From: Nansenia antarctica
Taxonomy: Eukaryota > Chordata > Actinopteri > Argentiniformes > Microstomatidae
Assembly (NCBI GenBank): GCA_963989245.1
Contig: OZ022349.1
Coordinates: 31,726,693-31,790,692, forward strand
DNA: 64,000 bases
Direction: 5' to 3'
The notes beneath the pieces were generated by a model. It did no database searches and was not told the DNA's origin. It saw nothing but the letters and a program-made list of their open reading frames with translations. The position numbers and the translations under genes are program-made. Below are positions 23,240 to 37,288 of the stretch, one piece after another (positions within the stretch are counted from its first letter, which is position 1; each line of letters starts with the position of its first letter).

Positions 23240-26200
23240 GAAAACGAAACGTTGATTACTTTTGAGCAAAAGGCTGCACACACGCAATTCAAGTTGCTCT
23301 GATTGTCATTTAGAGTAACATTATAGGATTATTCAACAACAAGTCAAAATGTGCTCGTGAAAGGCAGAAAACAACACTTTGATAGTTTGATATAACTTGA
23401 GAACGAATGCAAAAAACAGTCCACTCTAAGAACAGGCCGCTTGGACACTTTCAGAACAGCTCTGTTAATGACTGAAAACAGCTCTCGAAGAGATTGTCAA
23501 AAGAGACTCTGAAAACGAAACGTTGATTACTTTTGAGCAAAAGGCTGCACACACGCAATTCAAGTTGCTCTGATTGTCATTTAGAGTAACATTATAGGAT
23601 TATTCAACAACAAGTCAAAATGTGCTCGTGAAAGGCAGAAAACAACACTTTGATAGTTTGATATAACTTGAGAACGAATGCAAAAAACAGTCCACTCTAA
23701 GAACAGGCCGTTTGGACACTTTCAGAACAGCTCTGTTAATGACTGAAAACAGCTCTCGAAGAGATTGTCAAAAGAGACTCCGAAAACGAAACGTTGATCA
23801 CTTTTGAGCAAAAGGCTGCACACACGCAATTCAAGTTGCTCTGATTGTCATTTAGAGTTACATTATAGGATTATTCAACAACAAGTCAAAATGTGCTCGT
23901 GAAAGGCAGAAAACAACACTTTGATAGTTTGATATAACTTGAGAACGAATGCAAAAAACAGTCCACTCTAAGAACAGGCCACTTGGACACTTTCAGAACA
24001 GCTCTGTTAATGACTGAAAACAGCTCTCGAAGAGATTGTCAAAAGAGACTCCGAAAACGAAACGTTGATCACTTTTGAGCAAAAGGCTGCACACACGCAA
24101 TTCAAGTTGCTCTGATTGTCATTTAGAGTTACATTATAGGATTATTCAACAACAAGTCAAAATGTGCTCGTGAAAGGCAGAAAACAACACTTTGATAGTT
24201 TGATATAACTTGAGAACGAATGCAAAAAACAGTCCACTCTCAGAACAGGCCGCTTGGACACTTTCAGAACAGCTCTGTTAATGACTGAAAACAGCTCTCG
24301 AAGAGATTGTCAAAAGAGACTCCGAAAACGAAACGTTGATCACTTTTGAGCAAAAGGCTGCACACACGCAATTCAAGTTGCTCTGATTGTCATTTAGAGT
24401 TACATTATAGGATTATTCAACAACAAGTCAAAATGTGCTCGTGAAAGGCAGAAAACAACACTTTGATAGTTTGATATAACTTGAGAACGAATGCAAAAAA
24501 CAGTCCACTCTAAGAACAGGCCGCTTGGACACTTTCAGAACAGCTCTGTTAATGACTGAAAACAGCTCTCGAAGAGATTGTCAAAAGAGACTCTGAAAAC
24601 GAAACGTTGATCACTTTTGAGCAAAAGGCTGCACACACGCAATTCAAGTTGCTCTGATTGTCATTTAGAGTTACATTATAGGATTATTCAACAACAAGTC
24701 AAAATGTGCTCGTGAAAGGCAGAAAACAGCACTTTGATAGTTTGATATAACTTGAGAACGAATGCAAAAAACAGTCCACTCTAAGAACAGGCCGCTTGGA
24801 CACTTTCAGAACAGCTCTGTTAATGACTGAAAACAGCTCTCGAAGAGATTGTCAAAAGAGACTCCGAAAACGAAACGTTGATCACTTTTGAGCAAAAGGC
24901 TGCACACACGCAATTCAAGTTGCTCTGATTGTCATTTAGAGTTACATTATAGGATTATTCAACAACAAGTCAAAATGTGCTCGTGAAAGGCAGAAAACAA
25001 CACTTTGATAGTTTGATATAACTTGAGAACGAATGCAAAAAACAGTCCACTCTCAGAACAGGCCGCTTGGACACTTTCAGAACAGCTCTGTTAATGACTG
25101 AAAACAGCTCTCGAAGAGATTGTCAAAAGAGACTCCGAAAACGAAACGTTGATCACTTTTGAGCAAAAGGCTGCACACACGCAATTCAAGTTGCTCTGAT
25201 TGTCATTTAGAGTTACATTATAGGATTATTCAACAACAAGTCAAAATGTGCTCGTGAAAGGCAGAAAACAACACTTTGATAGTTTGATATAACTTGAGAA
25301 CGAATGCAAAAAACAGTCCACTCTAAGAACAGGCCGCTTGGACACTTTCAGAACAGCTCTGTTAATGACTGAAAACAGCTCTCGAAGAGATTGTCAAAAG
25401 AGACTCTGAAAACGAAACGTTGATCACTTTTGAGCAAAAGGCTGCACACACGCAATTCAAGTTGCTCTGATTGTCATTTAGAGTTACATTATAGGATTAT
25501 TCAACAACAAGTCAAAATGTGCTCGTGAAAGGCAGAAAACAACACTTTGATAGTTTGATATAACTTGAGAACGAATGCAAAAAACAGTCCACTCTAAGAA
25601 CAGGCCGCTTGGACACTTTCAGAACAGCTCTGTTAATGACTGAAAACAGCTCTCGAAGAGATTGTCAAAAGAGACTCCGAAAACGAAACGTTGATCACTT
25701 TTGAGCAAAAGGCTGCACACACGCAATTCAAGTTGCTCTGATTGTCATTTAGAGTTACATTATAGGATTATTCAACAACAAGTCAAAATGTGCTCGTGAA
25801 AGGCAGAAAACAACACTTTGATAGTTTGATATAACTTGAGAACGAATGCAAAAAACAGTCCACTCTAAGAACAGGCCGCTTGGACACTTTCAGAACAGCT
25901 CTGTTAATGACTGAAAACAGCTCTCGAAGAGATTGTCAAAAGAGACTCTGAAAACGAAACGTTGATCACTTTTGAGCAAAAGGCTGCACACACGCAATTC
26001 AAGTTGCTCTGATTGTCATTTAGAGTTACATTATAGGATTATTCAACAACAAGTCAAAATGTGCTCGTGAAAGGCAGAAAACAGCACTTTGATAGTTTGA
26101 TATAACTTGAGAACGAATGCAAAAAACAGTCCACTCTAAGAACAGGCCGCTTGGACACTTTCAGAACAGCTCTGTTAATGACTGAAAACAGCTCTCGAAG

Positions 26201-26762
26201 AGATTGTCAAAAGAGACTCCGAAAACGAAACGTTGATCACTTTTGAGCAAAAGGCTGCACACACGCAATTCAAGTTGCTCTGATTGTCATTTAGAGTTAC
26301 ATTATAGGATTATTCAACAACAAGTCAAAATGTGCTCGTGAAAGGCAGAAAACAACACTTTGATAGTTTGATATAACTTGAGAACGAATGCAAAAAACAG
26401 TCCACTCTCAGAACAGGCCGCTTGGACACTTTCAGAACAGCTCTGTTAATGACTGAAAACAGCTCTCGAAGAGATTGTCAAAAGAGACTCCGAAAACGAA
26501 ACGTTGATCACTTTTGAGCAAAAGGCTGCACACACGCAATTCAAGTTGCTCTGATTGTCATTTAGAGTTACATTATAGGATTATTCAACAACAAGTCAAA
26601 ATGTGCTCGTGAAAGGCAGAAAACAACACTTTGATAGTTTGATATAACTTGAGAACGAATGCAAAAAACAGTCCACTCTCAGAACAGGCCGCTTGGACAC
26701 TTTCAGAACAGCTCTGTTAATGACTGAAAACAGCTCTCGAAGAGATTGTCAAAAGAGACTCC

Positions 26763-28117
26763 GAAAACGAAACGTTGATCACTTTTGAGCAAAAGGCTGC
26801 ACACACGCAATTCAAGTTGCTCTGATTGTCATTTAGAGTTACATTATAGGATTATTCAACAACAAGTCAAAATGTGCTCGTGAAAGGCAGAAAACAACAC
26901 TTTGATAGTTTGATATAACTTGAGAACGAATGCAAAAAACAGTCCACTCTAAGAACAGGCCGCTTGGACACTTTCAGAACAGCTCTGTTAATGACTGAAA
27001 ACAGCTCTCGAAGAGATTGTCAAAAGAGACTCTGAAAACGAAACGTTGATCACTTTTGAGCAAAAAGCTGCACACACGCAATTCAAGTTGCTCTGGTTGT
27101 CATTTAGAGTTACATTATAGGATTATTCAACAACAAGTCAAAATGTGCTCGTGAAAGGCAGAAAACAACACTTTGATAGTTTGATATAACTTGAGAACGA
27201 ATGCAAAAAACAGTCCACTCTCAGAACAGGCCGCTTGGACACTTTCAGAACAGCTCTGTTAATGACTGAAAACAGCTCTCGAAGAGATTGTCAAAAGAGA
27301 CTCCGAAAACGAAACGTTGATCACTTTTGAGCAAAAGGCTGCACACACGCAATTCAAGTTGCTCTGATTGTCATTTAGAGTTACATTATAGGATTATTCA
27401 ACAACAAGTCAAAATGTGCTCGTGAAAGGCAGAAAACAACACTTTGATAGTTTGATATAACTTGAGAACGAATGCAAAAAACAGTCCACTCTCAGAACAG
27501 GCCGCTTGGACACTTTCAGAACAGCTCTGTTAATGACTGAAAACAGCTCTCGAAGACATTGTCAAAAGAGACTCCGAAAACGAAACGTTGATCACTTTTG
27601 AGCAAAAGGCTGCACACACGCAATTCAAGTTGCTCTGATTGTCATTTAGAGTTACATTATAGGATTATTCAACAACAAGTCAAAATGTGCTCGTGAAAGG
27701 CAGAAAACAGCACTTTGATAGTTTGATATAACTTGAGAACGAATGCAAAAAACAGTCCACTCTAAGAACAGGCCGCTTGGACACTTTCAGAACAGCTCTG
27801 TTAATGACTGAAAACAGCTCTCGAAGAGATTGTCAAAAGAGACTCCGAAAACGAAACGTTGATCACTTTTGAGCAAAAGGCTGCACACACGCAATTCAAG
27901 TTGCTCTGATTGTCATTTAGAGTTACATTATAGGATTATTCAACAACAAGTCAAAATGTGCTCGTGAAAGGCAGAAAACAACACTTTGATAGTTTGATAT
28001 AACTTGAGAACGAATGCAAAAAACAGTCCACTCTCAGAACAGGCCGCTTGGACACTTTCAGAACAGCTCTGTTAATGACTGAAAACAGCTCTCGAAGAGA
28101 TTGTCAAAAGAGACTCC
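26763..28117 (+). repeat. 1,355-bp five-monomer repeat, third copy
   Basis: Counterpart of 18,373-19,727 in the second 8,390-bp unit. The five-monomer duplication is therefore older than the 8,390-bp one. Confidence 0.92.
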
Positions 28118-29472
28118 GAAAACGAAACGTTGATCACTTTTGAGCAAAAGGCTGCACACACGCAATTCAAGTTGCTCTGATTGTCATTTAGAGTTACATT
28201 ATAGGATTATTCAACAACAAGTCAAAATGTGCTCGTGAAAGGCAGAAAACAACACTTTGATAGTTTGATATAACTTGAGAACGAATGCAAAAAACAGTCC
28301 ACTCTAAGAACAGGCCGCTTGGACACTTTCAGAACAGCTCTGTTAATGACTGAAAACAGCTCTCGAAGAGATTGTCAAAAGAGACTCTGAAAACGAAACG
28401 TTGATCACTTTTGAGCAAAAAGCTGCACACACGCAATTCAAGTTGCTCTGGTTGTCATTTAGAGTTACATTATAGGATTATTCAACAACAAGTCAAAATG
28501 TGCTCGTGAAAGGCAGAAAACAACACTTTGATAGTTTGATATAACTTGAGAACGAATGCAAAAAACAGTCCACTCTCAGAACAGGCCGCTTGGACACTTT
28601 CAGAACAGCTCTGTTAATGACTGAAAACAGCTCTCGAAGAGATTGTCAAAAGAGACTCCGAAAACGAAACGTTGATCACTTTTGAGCAAAAGGCTGCACA
28701 CACGCAATTCAAGTTGCTCTGATTGTCATTTAGAGTTACATTATAGGATTATTCAACAACAAGTCAAAATGTGCTCGTGAAAGGCAGAAAACAACACTTT
28801 GATAGTTTGATATAACTTGAGAACGAATGCAAAAAACAGTCCACTCTCAGAACAGGCCGCTTGGACACTTTCAGAACAGCTCTGTTAATGACTGAAAACA
28901 GCTCTCGAAGACATTGTCAAAAGAGACTCCGAAAACGAAACGTTGATCACTTTTGAGCAAAAGGCTGCACACACGCAATTCAAGTTGCTCTGATTGTCAT
29001 TTAGAGTTACATTATAGGATTATTCAACAACAAGTCAAAATGTGCTCGTGAAAGGCAGAAAACAGCACTTTGATAGTTTGATATAACTTGAGAACGAATG
29101 CAAAAAACAGTCCACTCTAAGAACAGGCCGCTTGGACACTTTCAGAACAGCTCTGTTAATGACTGAAAACAGCTCTCGAAGAGATTGTCAAAAGAGACTC
29201 CGAAAACGAAACGTTGATCACTTTTGAGCAAAAGGCTGCACACACGCAATTCAAGTTGCTCTGATTGTCATTTAGAGTTACATTATAGGATTATTCAACA
29301 ACAAGTCAAAATGTGCTCGTGAAAGGCAGAAAACAACACTTTGATAGTTTGATATAACTTGAGAACGAATGCAAAAAACAGTCCACTCTCAGAACAGGCC
29401 GCTTGGACACTTTCAGAACAGCTCTGTTAATGACTGAAAACAGCTCTCGAAGAGATTGTCAAAAGAGACTCC
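28118..29472 (+). repeat. 1,355-bp five-monomer repeat, fourth copy
   Basis: Counterpart of 19,728-21,082 in the second 8,390-bp unit, with the same five marker monomers. Confidence 0.92.
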
Positions 29473-31369
29473 GAAAACGAAACGTTGATCACTTTTGAGC
29501 AAAAGGCTGCACACACGCAATTCAAGTTGCTCTGATTGTCATTTAGAGTTACATTATAGGATTATTCAACAACAAGTCAAAATGTGCTCGTGAAAGGCAG
29601 AAAACAACACTTTGATAGTTTGATATAACTTGAGAACGAATGCAAAAAACAGTCCACTCTCAGAACAGGCCGCTTGGACACTTTCAGAACAGCTCTGTTA
29701 ATGACTGAAAACAGCTCTCGAAGAGATTGTCAAAAGAGACTCCGAAAACGAAACGTTGATCACTTTTGAGCAAAAGGCTGCACACACGCAATTCAAGTTG
29801 CTCTGATTGTCATTTAGAGTTACATTATAGGATTATTCAACAACAAGTCAAAATGTGCTCGTGAAAGGCAGAAAACAACACTTTGATAGTTTGATATAAC
29901 TTGAGAACGAATGCAAAAAACAGTCCACTCTAAGAACAGGCCGCTTGGACACTTTCAGAACAGCTCTGTTAATGACTGAAAACAGCTCTCGAAGAGATTG
30001 TCAAAAGAGACTCTGAAAACGAAACGTTGATCACTTTTGAGCAAAAGGCTGCACACACGCAATTCAAGTTGCTCTGATTGTCATTTAGAGTTACATTATA
30101 GGATTATTCAACAACAAGTCAAAATGTGCTCGTGAAAGGCAGAAAACAACACTTTGATAGTTTGATATAACTTGAGAACGAATGCAAAAAACAGTCCACT
30201 CTAAGAACAGGCCGCTTGGACACTTTCAGAACAGCTCTGTTAATGACTGAAAACAGCTCTCGAAGAGATTGTCAAAAGAGACTCCGAAAACGAAACGTTG
30301 ATCACTTTTGAGCAAAAGGCTGCACACACGCAATTCAAGTTGCTCTGATTGTCATTTAGAGTTACATTATAGGATTATTCAACAACAAGTCAAAATGTGC
30401 TCGGGAAAGGCAGAAAACAACACTTTGATAGTTTGATATAACTTGAGAACGAATGCAAAAAACAGTCCACTCTAAGAACAGGCCGCTTGGACACTTTCAG
30501 AACAGCTCTGTTAATGACTGAAAACAGCTCTCGAAGAGATTGTCAAAAGAGACTCTGAAAACGAAACGTTGATCACTTTTGAGCAAAAGGCTGCACACAC
30601 GCAATTCAAGTTGCTCTGATTGTCATTTAGAGTTACATTATAGGATTATTCAACAACAAGTCAAAATGTGCTCGTGAAAGGCAGAAAACAGCACTTTGAT
30701 AGTTTGATATAACTTGAGAACGAATGCAAAAAACAGTCCACTCTAAGAACAGGCCGCTTGGACACTTTCAGAACAGCTCTGTTAATGACTGAAAACAGCT
30801 CTCGAAGAGATTGTCAAAAGAGACTCCGAAAACGAAACGTTGATCACTTTTGAGCAAAAGGCTGCACACACGCAATTCAAGTTGCTCTGATTGTCATTTA
30901 GAGTTACATTATAGGATTATTCAACAACAAGTCAAAATGTGCTCGTGAAAGGCAGAAAACAACACTTTGATAGTTTGATATAACTTGAGAACGAATGCAA
31001 AAAACAGTCCACTCTCAGAACAGGCCGCTTGGACACTTTCAGAACAGCTCTGTTAATGACTGAAAACAGCTCTCGAAGAGATTGTCAAAAGAGACTCCGA
31101 AAACGAAACGTTGATCACTTTTGAGCAAAAGGCTGCACACACGCAATTCAAGTTGCTCTGATTGTCATTTAGAGTTACATTATAGGATTATTCAACAACA
31201 AGTCAAAATGTCCTCGTGAAAGGCAGAAAACAACACTTTGATAGTTTGATATAACTTGAGAACGAATGCAAAAAACAGTCCACTCTAAGAACAGGCCGCT
31301 TGGACACTTTCAGTACAGCTCTGTTAATGACTGAAAACAGCTCTCGAAGAGATTGTCAAAAGAGACTCC

Positions 31370-31629
31370 GAAAACGAAACGTTGATCACTTTTGAGCAAA
31401 AGGCTGCACACACGCAATTCAAGTTGCTCTGATTGTCATTTAGAGTTACATTATAGGAGCATTCAGCAACAAGTCAAAATGTGCTCCAGAAAAGCAGAAA
31501 ACAACACTGATAGAACTTGAGAACGAATGCAAAAACAGTCCACTCTCAGAACAGGCCGCTTGGACACTTTCAGAACAGCTCTGTTAATGACTGAAAACAG
31601 CTCTCGAAGAGATTGTCAAAAGAGACTCT
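31370..31629 (+). repeat. Short monomer S7 (260 bp), twin of S6
   Basis: Lies exactly 8,390 bp after S6 with the same preceding CAGTACAG monomer and the same following monomers. Confidence 0.96.
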
Positions 31630-32713
31630 GAAAACGAAACGTTGATTACTTTTGAGCAAAAGGCTGCACACACGCAATTCAAGTTGCTCTGATTGTCATT
31701 TAGAGTAACATTATAGGATTATTCAACAACAAGTCAAAATGTGCTCGTGAAAGGCAGAAAACAACACTTTGATAGTTTGATATAACTTGAGAACGAATGC
31801 AAAAAACAGTCCACTCTAAGAACAGGCCGCTTGGACACTTTCAGAACAGCTCTGTTAATGACTGAAAACAGCTCTCGAAGAGATTGTCAAAAGAGACTCT
31901 GAAAACGAAACGTTGATTACTTTTGAGCAAAAGGCTGCACACACGCAATTCAAGTTGCTCTGATTGTCATTTAGAGTAACATTATAGGATTATTCAACAA
32001 CAAGTCAAAATGTGCTCGTGAAAGGCAGAAAACACCACTTTGATAGTTTGATATAACTTGAGAACGAATGCAAAAAACAGTCCACTCTAAGAACAGGCCG
32101 TTTGGACACTTTCAGAACAGCTCTGTTAATGACTGAAAACAGCTCTCGAAGAGATTGTCAAAAGAGACTCCGAAAACGAAACGTTGATCACTTTTGAGCA
32201 AAAGGCTGCACACACGCAATTCAAGTTGCTCTGATTGTCATTTAGAGTTACATTATAGGATTATTCAACAACAAGTCAAAATGTGCTCGTGAAAGGCAGA
32301 AAACAACACTTTGATAGTTTGATATAACTTGAGAACGAATGCAAAAAACAGTCCACTCTAAGAACAGGCCACTTGGACACTTTCAGAACAGCTCTGTTAA
32401 TGACTGAAAACAGCTCTCGAAGAGATTGTCAAAAGAGACTCCGAAAACGAAACGTTGATCACTTTTGAGCAAAAGGCTGCACACACGCAATTCAAGTTGC
32501 TCTGATTGTCATTTAGAGTTACATTATAGGATTATTCAACAACAAGTCAAAATGTGCTCGTGAAAGGCAGAAAACAACACTTTGATAGTTTGATATAACT
32601 TGAGAACGAATGCAAAAAACAGTCCACTCTAAGAACAGGCCGCTTGGACACTTTCAGAACAGCTCTGTTAATGACTGAAAACAGCTCTCGAAGAGATTGT
32701 CAAAAGAGACTCC

Positions 32714-32973
32714 GAAAACGAAACGTTGATCACTTTTGAGCAAAAGGCTGCACACACGCAATTCAAGTTGCTCTGATTGTCATTTAGAGTTACATTATAG
32801 GAGCATTCAGCAACAAGTCAAAATGTGCTCCAGAAAAGCAGAAAACAACACTGATAGAACTTGAGAACGAATGCAAAAACAGTCCACTCTCAGAACAGGC
32901 CGCTTGGACACTTTCAGAACAGCTCTGTTAATGACTGAAAACAGCTCTCGAAGAGATTGTCAAAAGAGACTCT
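32714..32973 (+). repeat. Short monomer S8 (260 bp)
   Basis: Short variant with CTTTCAG just after the end of the second 8,390-bp unit. It and S9 are only 531 bp apart, the closest pair in the window. The equivalent of this copy in the left paralogue would fall just before the window starts. Confidence 0.96.
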
Positions 32974-33244
32974 GAAAACGAAACGTTGATTACTTTTGAG
33001 CAAAAGGCTGCACACACGCAATTCAAGTTGCTCTGATTGTCATTTAGAGTAACATTATAGGATTATTCAACAACAAGTCAAAATGTGCTCGTGAAAGGCA
33101 GAAAACAACACTTTGATAGTTTGATATAACTTGAGAACGAATGCAAAAAACAGTCCACTCTAAGAACAGGCCGCTTGGACACTTTCAGAACAGCTCTGTT
33201 AATGACTGAAAACAGCTCTCGAAGAGATTGTCAAAAGAGACTCC

Positions 33245-33504
33245 GAAAACGAAACGTTGATCACTTTTGAGCAAAAGGCTGCACACACGCAATTCAAGTT
33301 GCTCTGATTGTCATTTAGAGTTACATTATAGGAGCATTCAGCAACAAGTCAAAATGTGCTCCAGAAAAGCAGAAAACAACACTGATAGAACTTGAGAACG
33401 AATGCAAAAACAGTCCACTCTCAGAACAGGCCGCTTGGACACTTTCAGAACAGCTCTGTTAATGACTGAAAACAGCTCTCGAAGAGATTGTCAAAAGAGA
33501 CTCT
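33245..33504 (+). repeat. Short monomer S9 (260 bp)
   Basis: Short variant with CTTTCAG, counterpart of S1 (offset 32,971). One ordinary monomer separates it from S8, so the pair may be a 531-bp dimer duplication. Confidence 0.96.
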
Positions 33505-34046
33505 GAAAACGAAACGTTGATTACTTTTGAGCAAAAGGCTGCACACACGCAATTCAAGTTGCTCTGATTGTCATTTAGAGTTACATTATAGGATTATTCA
33601 ACAACAAGTCAAAATGTGCTCGTGAAAGGCAGAAAACAACACTTTGATAGTTTGATATAACTTGAGAACGAATGCAAAAAACAGTCCACTCTAAGAACAG
33701 GCCGCTTGGACACTTTCAGAACAGCTCTGTTAATGACTGAAAACAGCTCTCGAAGAGATTGTCAAAAGAGACTCCGAAAACGAAACGTTGATCACTTTTG
33801 AGCAAAAGGCTGCACACACGCAATTCAAGTTGCTCTGATTGTCATTTAGAGTAACATTATAGGATTATTCAACAACAAGTCAAAATGTGCTCGTGAAAGG
33901 CAGAAAACAACACTTTGATAGTTTGATATAACTTGAGAACGAATGCAAAAAACAGTCCACTCTAAGAACAGGCCGCTCGGACACTTTCAGAACAGCTCTG
34001 TTAATGACTGAAAACAGCTCTCGAAGAGATTGTCAAAAGAGACTCC

Positions 34047-35130
34047 GAAAACGAAACGTTGATCACTTTTGAGCAAAAGGCTGCACACACGCAATTCAAG
34101 TTGCTCTGATTGTCATTTAGAGTTACATTATAGGATTATTCAACAACAAGTCAAAATGTGCTCGTGAAAGGCAGAAAACAACACTTTGATAGTTTGATAT
34201 AACTTGAGAACGAATGCAAAAAACAGTCCACTCTAAGAACAGGCCGCTTGGACACTTTCAGAACAGCTCTGTTAATGACTGAAAACAGCTCTCGAAGAGA
34301 TTGTCAAAAGAGACTCTGAAAACGAAACGTTGATTACTTTTGAGCAAAAGGCTGCACACACGCAATTCAAGTTGCTCTGATTGTCATTTAGAGTTACATT
34401 ATAGGATTATTCAACAACAAGTCAAAATGTGCTCGTGAAAGGCAGAAAACAACACTTTGATAGTTTGATATAACTTGAGAACGAATGCAAAAAACAGTCC
34501 ACTCTAAGAACAGGCCGCTTGGACACTTTCAGAACAGCTCTGTTAATGACTGAAAACAGCTCTCGAAGAGATTGTCAAAAGAGACTCCGAAAACGAAACG
34601 TTGATCACTTTTGAGCAAAAGGCTGCACACACGCAATTCAAGTTGCTCTGATTGTCATTTAGAGTAACATTATAGGATTATTCAACAACAAGTCAAAATG
34701 TGCTCGTGAAAGGCAGAAAACAACACTTTGATAGTTTGATATAACTTGAGAACGAATGCAAAAAACAGTCCACTCTAAGAACAGGCCGCTTGGACACTTT
34801 CAGAACAGCTCTGTTAATGACTGAAAACAGCTCTCGAAGAGATTGTCAAAAGAGACTCCGAAAACGAAACGTTGATCACTTTTGAGCAAAAGGCTGCACA
34901 CACGCAATTCAAGTTGCTCTGATTGTCATTTAGAGTAACATTATAGGATTATTCAACAACAAGTCAAAATGTGCTCGTGAAAGGCAGAAAACAACACTTT
35001 GATAGTTTGATATAACTTGAGAACGAATGCAAAAAACAGTCCACTCTAAGAACAGGCCGCTCGGACACTTTCAGAACAGCTCTGTTAATGACTGAAAACA
35101 GCTCTCGAAGAGATTGTCAAAAGAGACTCC
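34047..35130 (+). repeat. Four-monomer insertion (1,084 bp) relative to the left paralogue
   Basis: These four monomers have no counterpart between 1,075 and 1,076 in the left copy. The last one (34,860) has the same p78 A and CTCGG markers as the monomer at 33,776, so the extra length looks like a local tandem duplication of 33,776-34,859 type sequence, or a loss of it on the left. Confidence 0.8.
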
Positions 35131-35944
35131 GAAAACGAAACGTTGATCACTTTTGAGCAAAAGGCTGCACACACGCAATTCAAGTTGCTCTGATTGTCAT
35201 TTAGAGTTACATTATAGGATTATTCAACAACAAGTCAAAATGTGCTCGTGAAAGGCAGAAAACAACACTTTGATAGTTTGATATAACTTGAGAACGAATG
35301 CAAAAAACAGTCCACTCTAAGAACAGGCCGCTTGGACACTTTCAGAACAGCTCTGTTAATGACTTAAAACAGCTCTCGAAGAGATTGTCAAAAGAGACTC
35401 CGAAAACGAAACGTTGATCACTTTTGAGCAAAAGGCTGCACACATGCAATTCAAGTTGCTCTGATTGTCATTTAGAGTTACATTATAGGATTATTCAACA
35501 ACAAGTCAAAATGTGCTCGTGAAAGGCAGAAAACAACACTTTGATAGTTTGATATAACTTGAGAACGAATGCAAAAAACAGTCCACTCTAAGAACAGGCC
35601 GCTCGGACACTTTCAGAACAGCTCTGTTAATGACTGAAAACAGCTCTCGAAGAGATTGTCAAAAGAGACTCTGAAAACGAAACGTTGATTACTTTTGAGC
35701 AAAAGGCTGCACACACGCAATTCAAGTTGCTCTGATTGTCATTTAGAGTTACATTATAGGATTATTCAACAACAAGTCAAAATGTGCTCGTGAAAGGCAG
35801 AAAACAACACTTTGATAGTTTGATATAACTTGAGAACGAATGCAAAAAAACAGTCCAGTCTCAGAACAGGCCGCTTGGACACTTTCAGAACAGCTCTGTT
35901 AATGACTGAAAACAGCTCTCGAAGAGATTGTCAAAAGAGACTCC
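35131..35944 (+). repeat. 814-bp three-monomer cassette, copy 4
   Basis: Same ordered markers as the copy at 1076, at an offset of 34,055: TTAAA, then CATGC with CTCGG, then the seven-A monomer (272 bp). Confidence 0.92.
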
Positions 35945-36215
35945 GAAAACGAAACGTTGATCACTTTTGAGCAAAAGGCTGCACACACGCAATTCAAGTT
36001 GCTCTGATTGTCATTTAGAGTTACATTATAGGATTATTCAACAACAAGTCAAAATGTGCTCGTGAAAGGCAGAAAACAACACTTTGATAGTTTGATATAA
36101 CTTGAGAACGAATGCAAAAAACAGTCCACTCTAAGAACAGGCCGCTTGGACACTTTCAGTACAGCTCTGTTAATGACTGAAAACAGCTCTCGAAGAGATT
36201 GTCAAAAGAGACTCC

Positions 36216-36475
36216 GAAAACGAAACGTTGATCACTTTTGAGCAAAAGGCTGCACACACGCAATTCAAGTTGCTCTGATTGTCATTTAGAGTTACATTAT
36301 AGGAGCATTCAGCAACAAGTCAAAATGTGCTCCAGAAAAGCAGAAAACAACACTGATAGAACTTGAGAACGAATGCAAAAACAGTCCACTCTCAGAACAG
36401 GCCGCTTGGACACTTTCAGAACAGCTCTGTTAATGACTGAAAACAGCTCTCGAAGAGATTGTCAAAAGAGACTCT
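36216..36475 (+). repeat. Short monomer S10 (260 bp)
   Basis: Counterpart of S2 (offset 34,055), again preceded by a CAGTACAG monomer. It ends in CTCTG, whereas S2 ends in CTTCG, and the two monomers after it differ from those after S2. Confidence 0.96.
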
Positions 36476-37288
36476 GAAAACGAAACGTTGATTACTTTTG
36501 AGCAAAAGGCTGCACACACGCAATTCAAGTTGCTCTGATTGTCATTTAGAGTAACATTATAGGATTATTCAACAACAAGTCAAAATGTGCTCGTGAAAGG
36601 CAGAAAACAACACTTTGATAGTTTGATATAACTTGAGAACGAATGCAAAAAACAGTCCACTCTAAGAACAGGCCGCTTGGACACTTTCAGAACAGCTCTG
36701 TTAATGACTGAAAACAGCTCTCGAAGAGATTGTCAAAAGAGACTCTGAAAACGAAACGTTGATTACTTTTGAGCAAAAGGCTGCACACACGCAATTCAAG
36801 TTGCTCTGATTGTCATTTAGAGTTACATTATAGGATTATTCAACAACAAGTCAAAATGTGCTCGTGAAAGGCAGAAAACAACACTTTGATAGTTTGATAT
36901 AACTTGAGAACGAATGCAAAAAACAGTCCACTCTAAGAACAGGCCGCTTGGACACTTTCAGAACAGCTCTGTTAATGACTGAAAACAGCTCTCGAAGAGA
37001 TTGTCAAAAGAGACTCCGAAAACGAAACGTTGATCACTTTTGAGCAAAAGGCTGCACACACGCAATTCAAGTTGCTCTGATTGTCATTTAGAGTAACATT
37101 ATAGGATTATTCAACAACAAGTCAAAATGTGCTCGTGAAAGGCAGAAAACAACACTTTGATAGTTTGATATAACTTGAGAACGAATGCAAAAAACAGTCC
37201 ACTCTAAGAACAGGCCGCTCGGACACTTTCAGAACAGCTCTGTTAATGACTGAAAACAGCTCTCGAAGAGATTGTCAAAAGAGACTCC

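Larger units (their letters stand above)
15663..24052 (+). repeat. 8,390-bp unit, copy 1 (31 monomers)
   Basis: First of two adjacent near-identical units. Markers repeated 8,390 bp later include CAGCAC at 16,337 and 17,692, AAAAAGCTG at 18,674 and 20,029, GACATTG at 19,165 and 20,520, CGGGAAAGG at 22,012, GTCCTCG at 22,820, short monomer S6 at 22,980 and GCCACTTGG at 23,979. The monomer before 15,663 does not match the one before 24,053, which fixes the start to one monomer. It combines most of block K, two five-monomer repeats and a block-1 fragment around S6. Confidence 0.94.
24053..32442 (+). repeat. 8,390-bp unit, copy 2 (31 monomers)
   Basis: Exact successor of copy 1 at an offset of 8,390 bp (31 x 271 minus 11 for one short monomer). 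The only difference I noticed is AACACCACTT at 32,031, where copy 1 has AACAACACTT at 23,641; the check was by eye and not exhaustive. After 32,443 the monomer types no longer match those after 24,053, so this is a two-copy tandem duplication and not a longer series. Confidence 0.94.

Noticed and set aside
34047..35130. Foreign insertion between the two matched parts of block 1'
   Set aside because: The extra 1,084 bp is exactly four ordinary monomers, so it is a change in satellite copy number.
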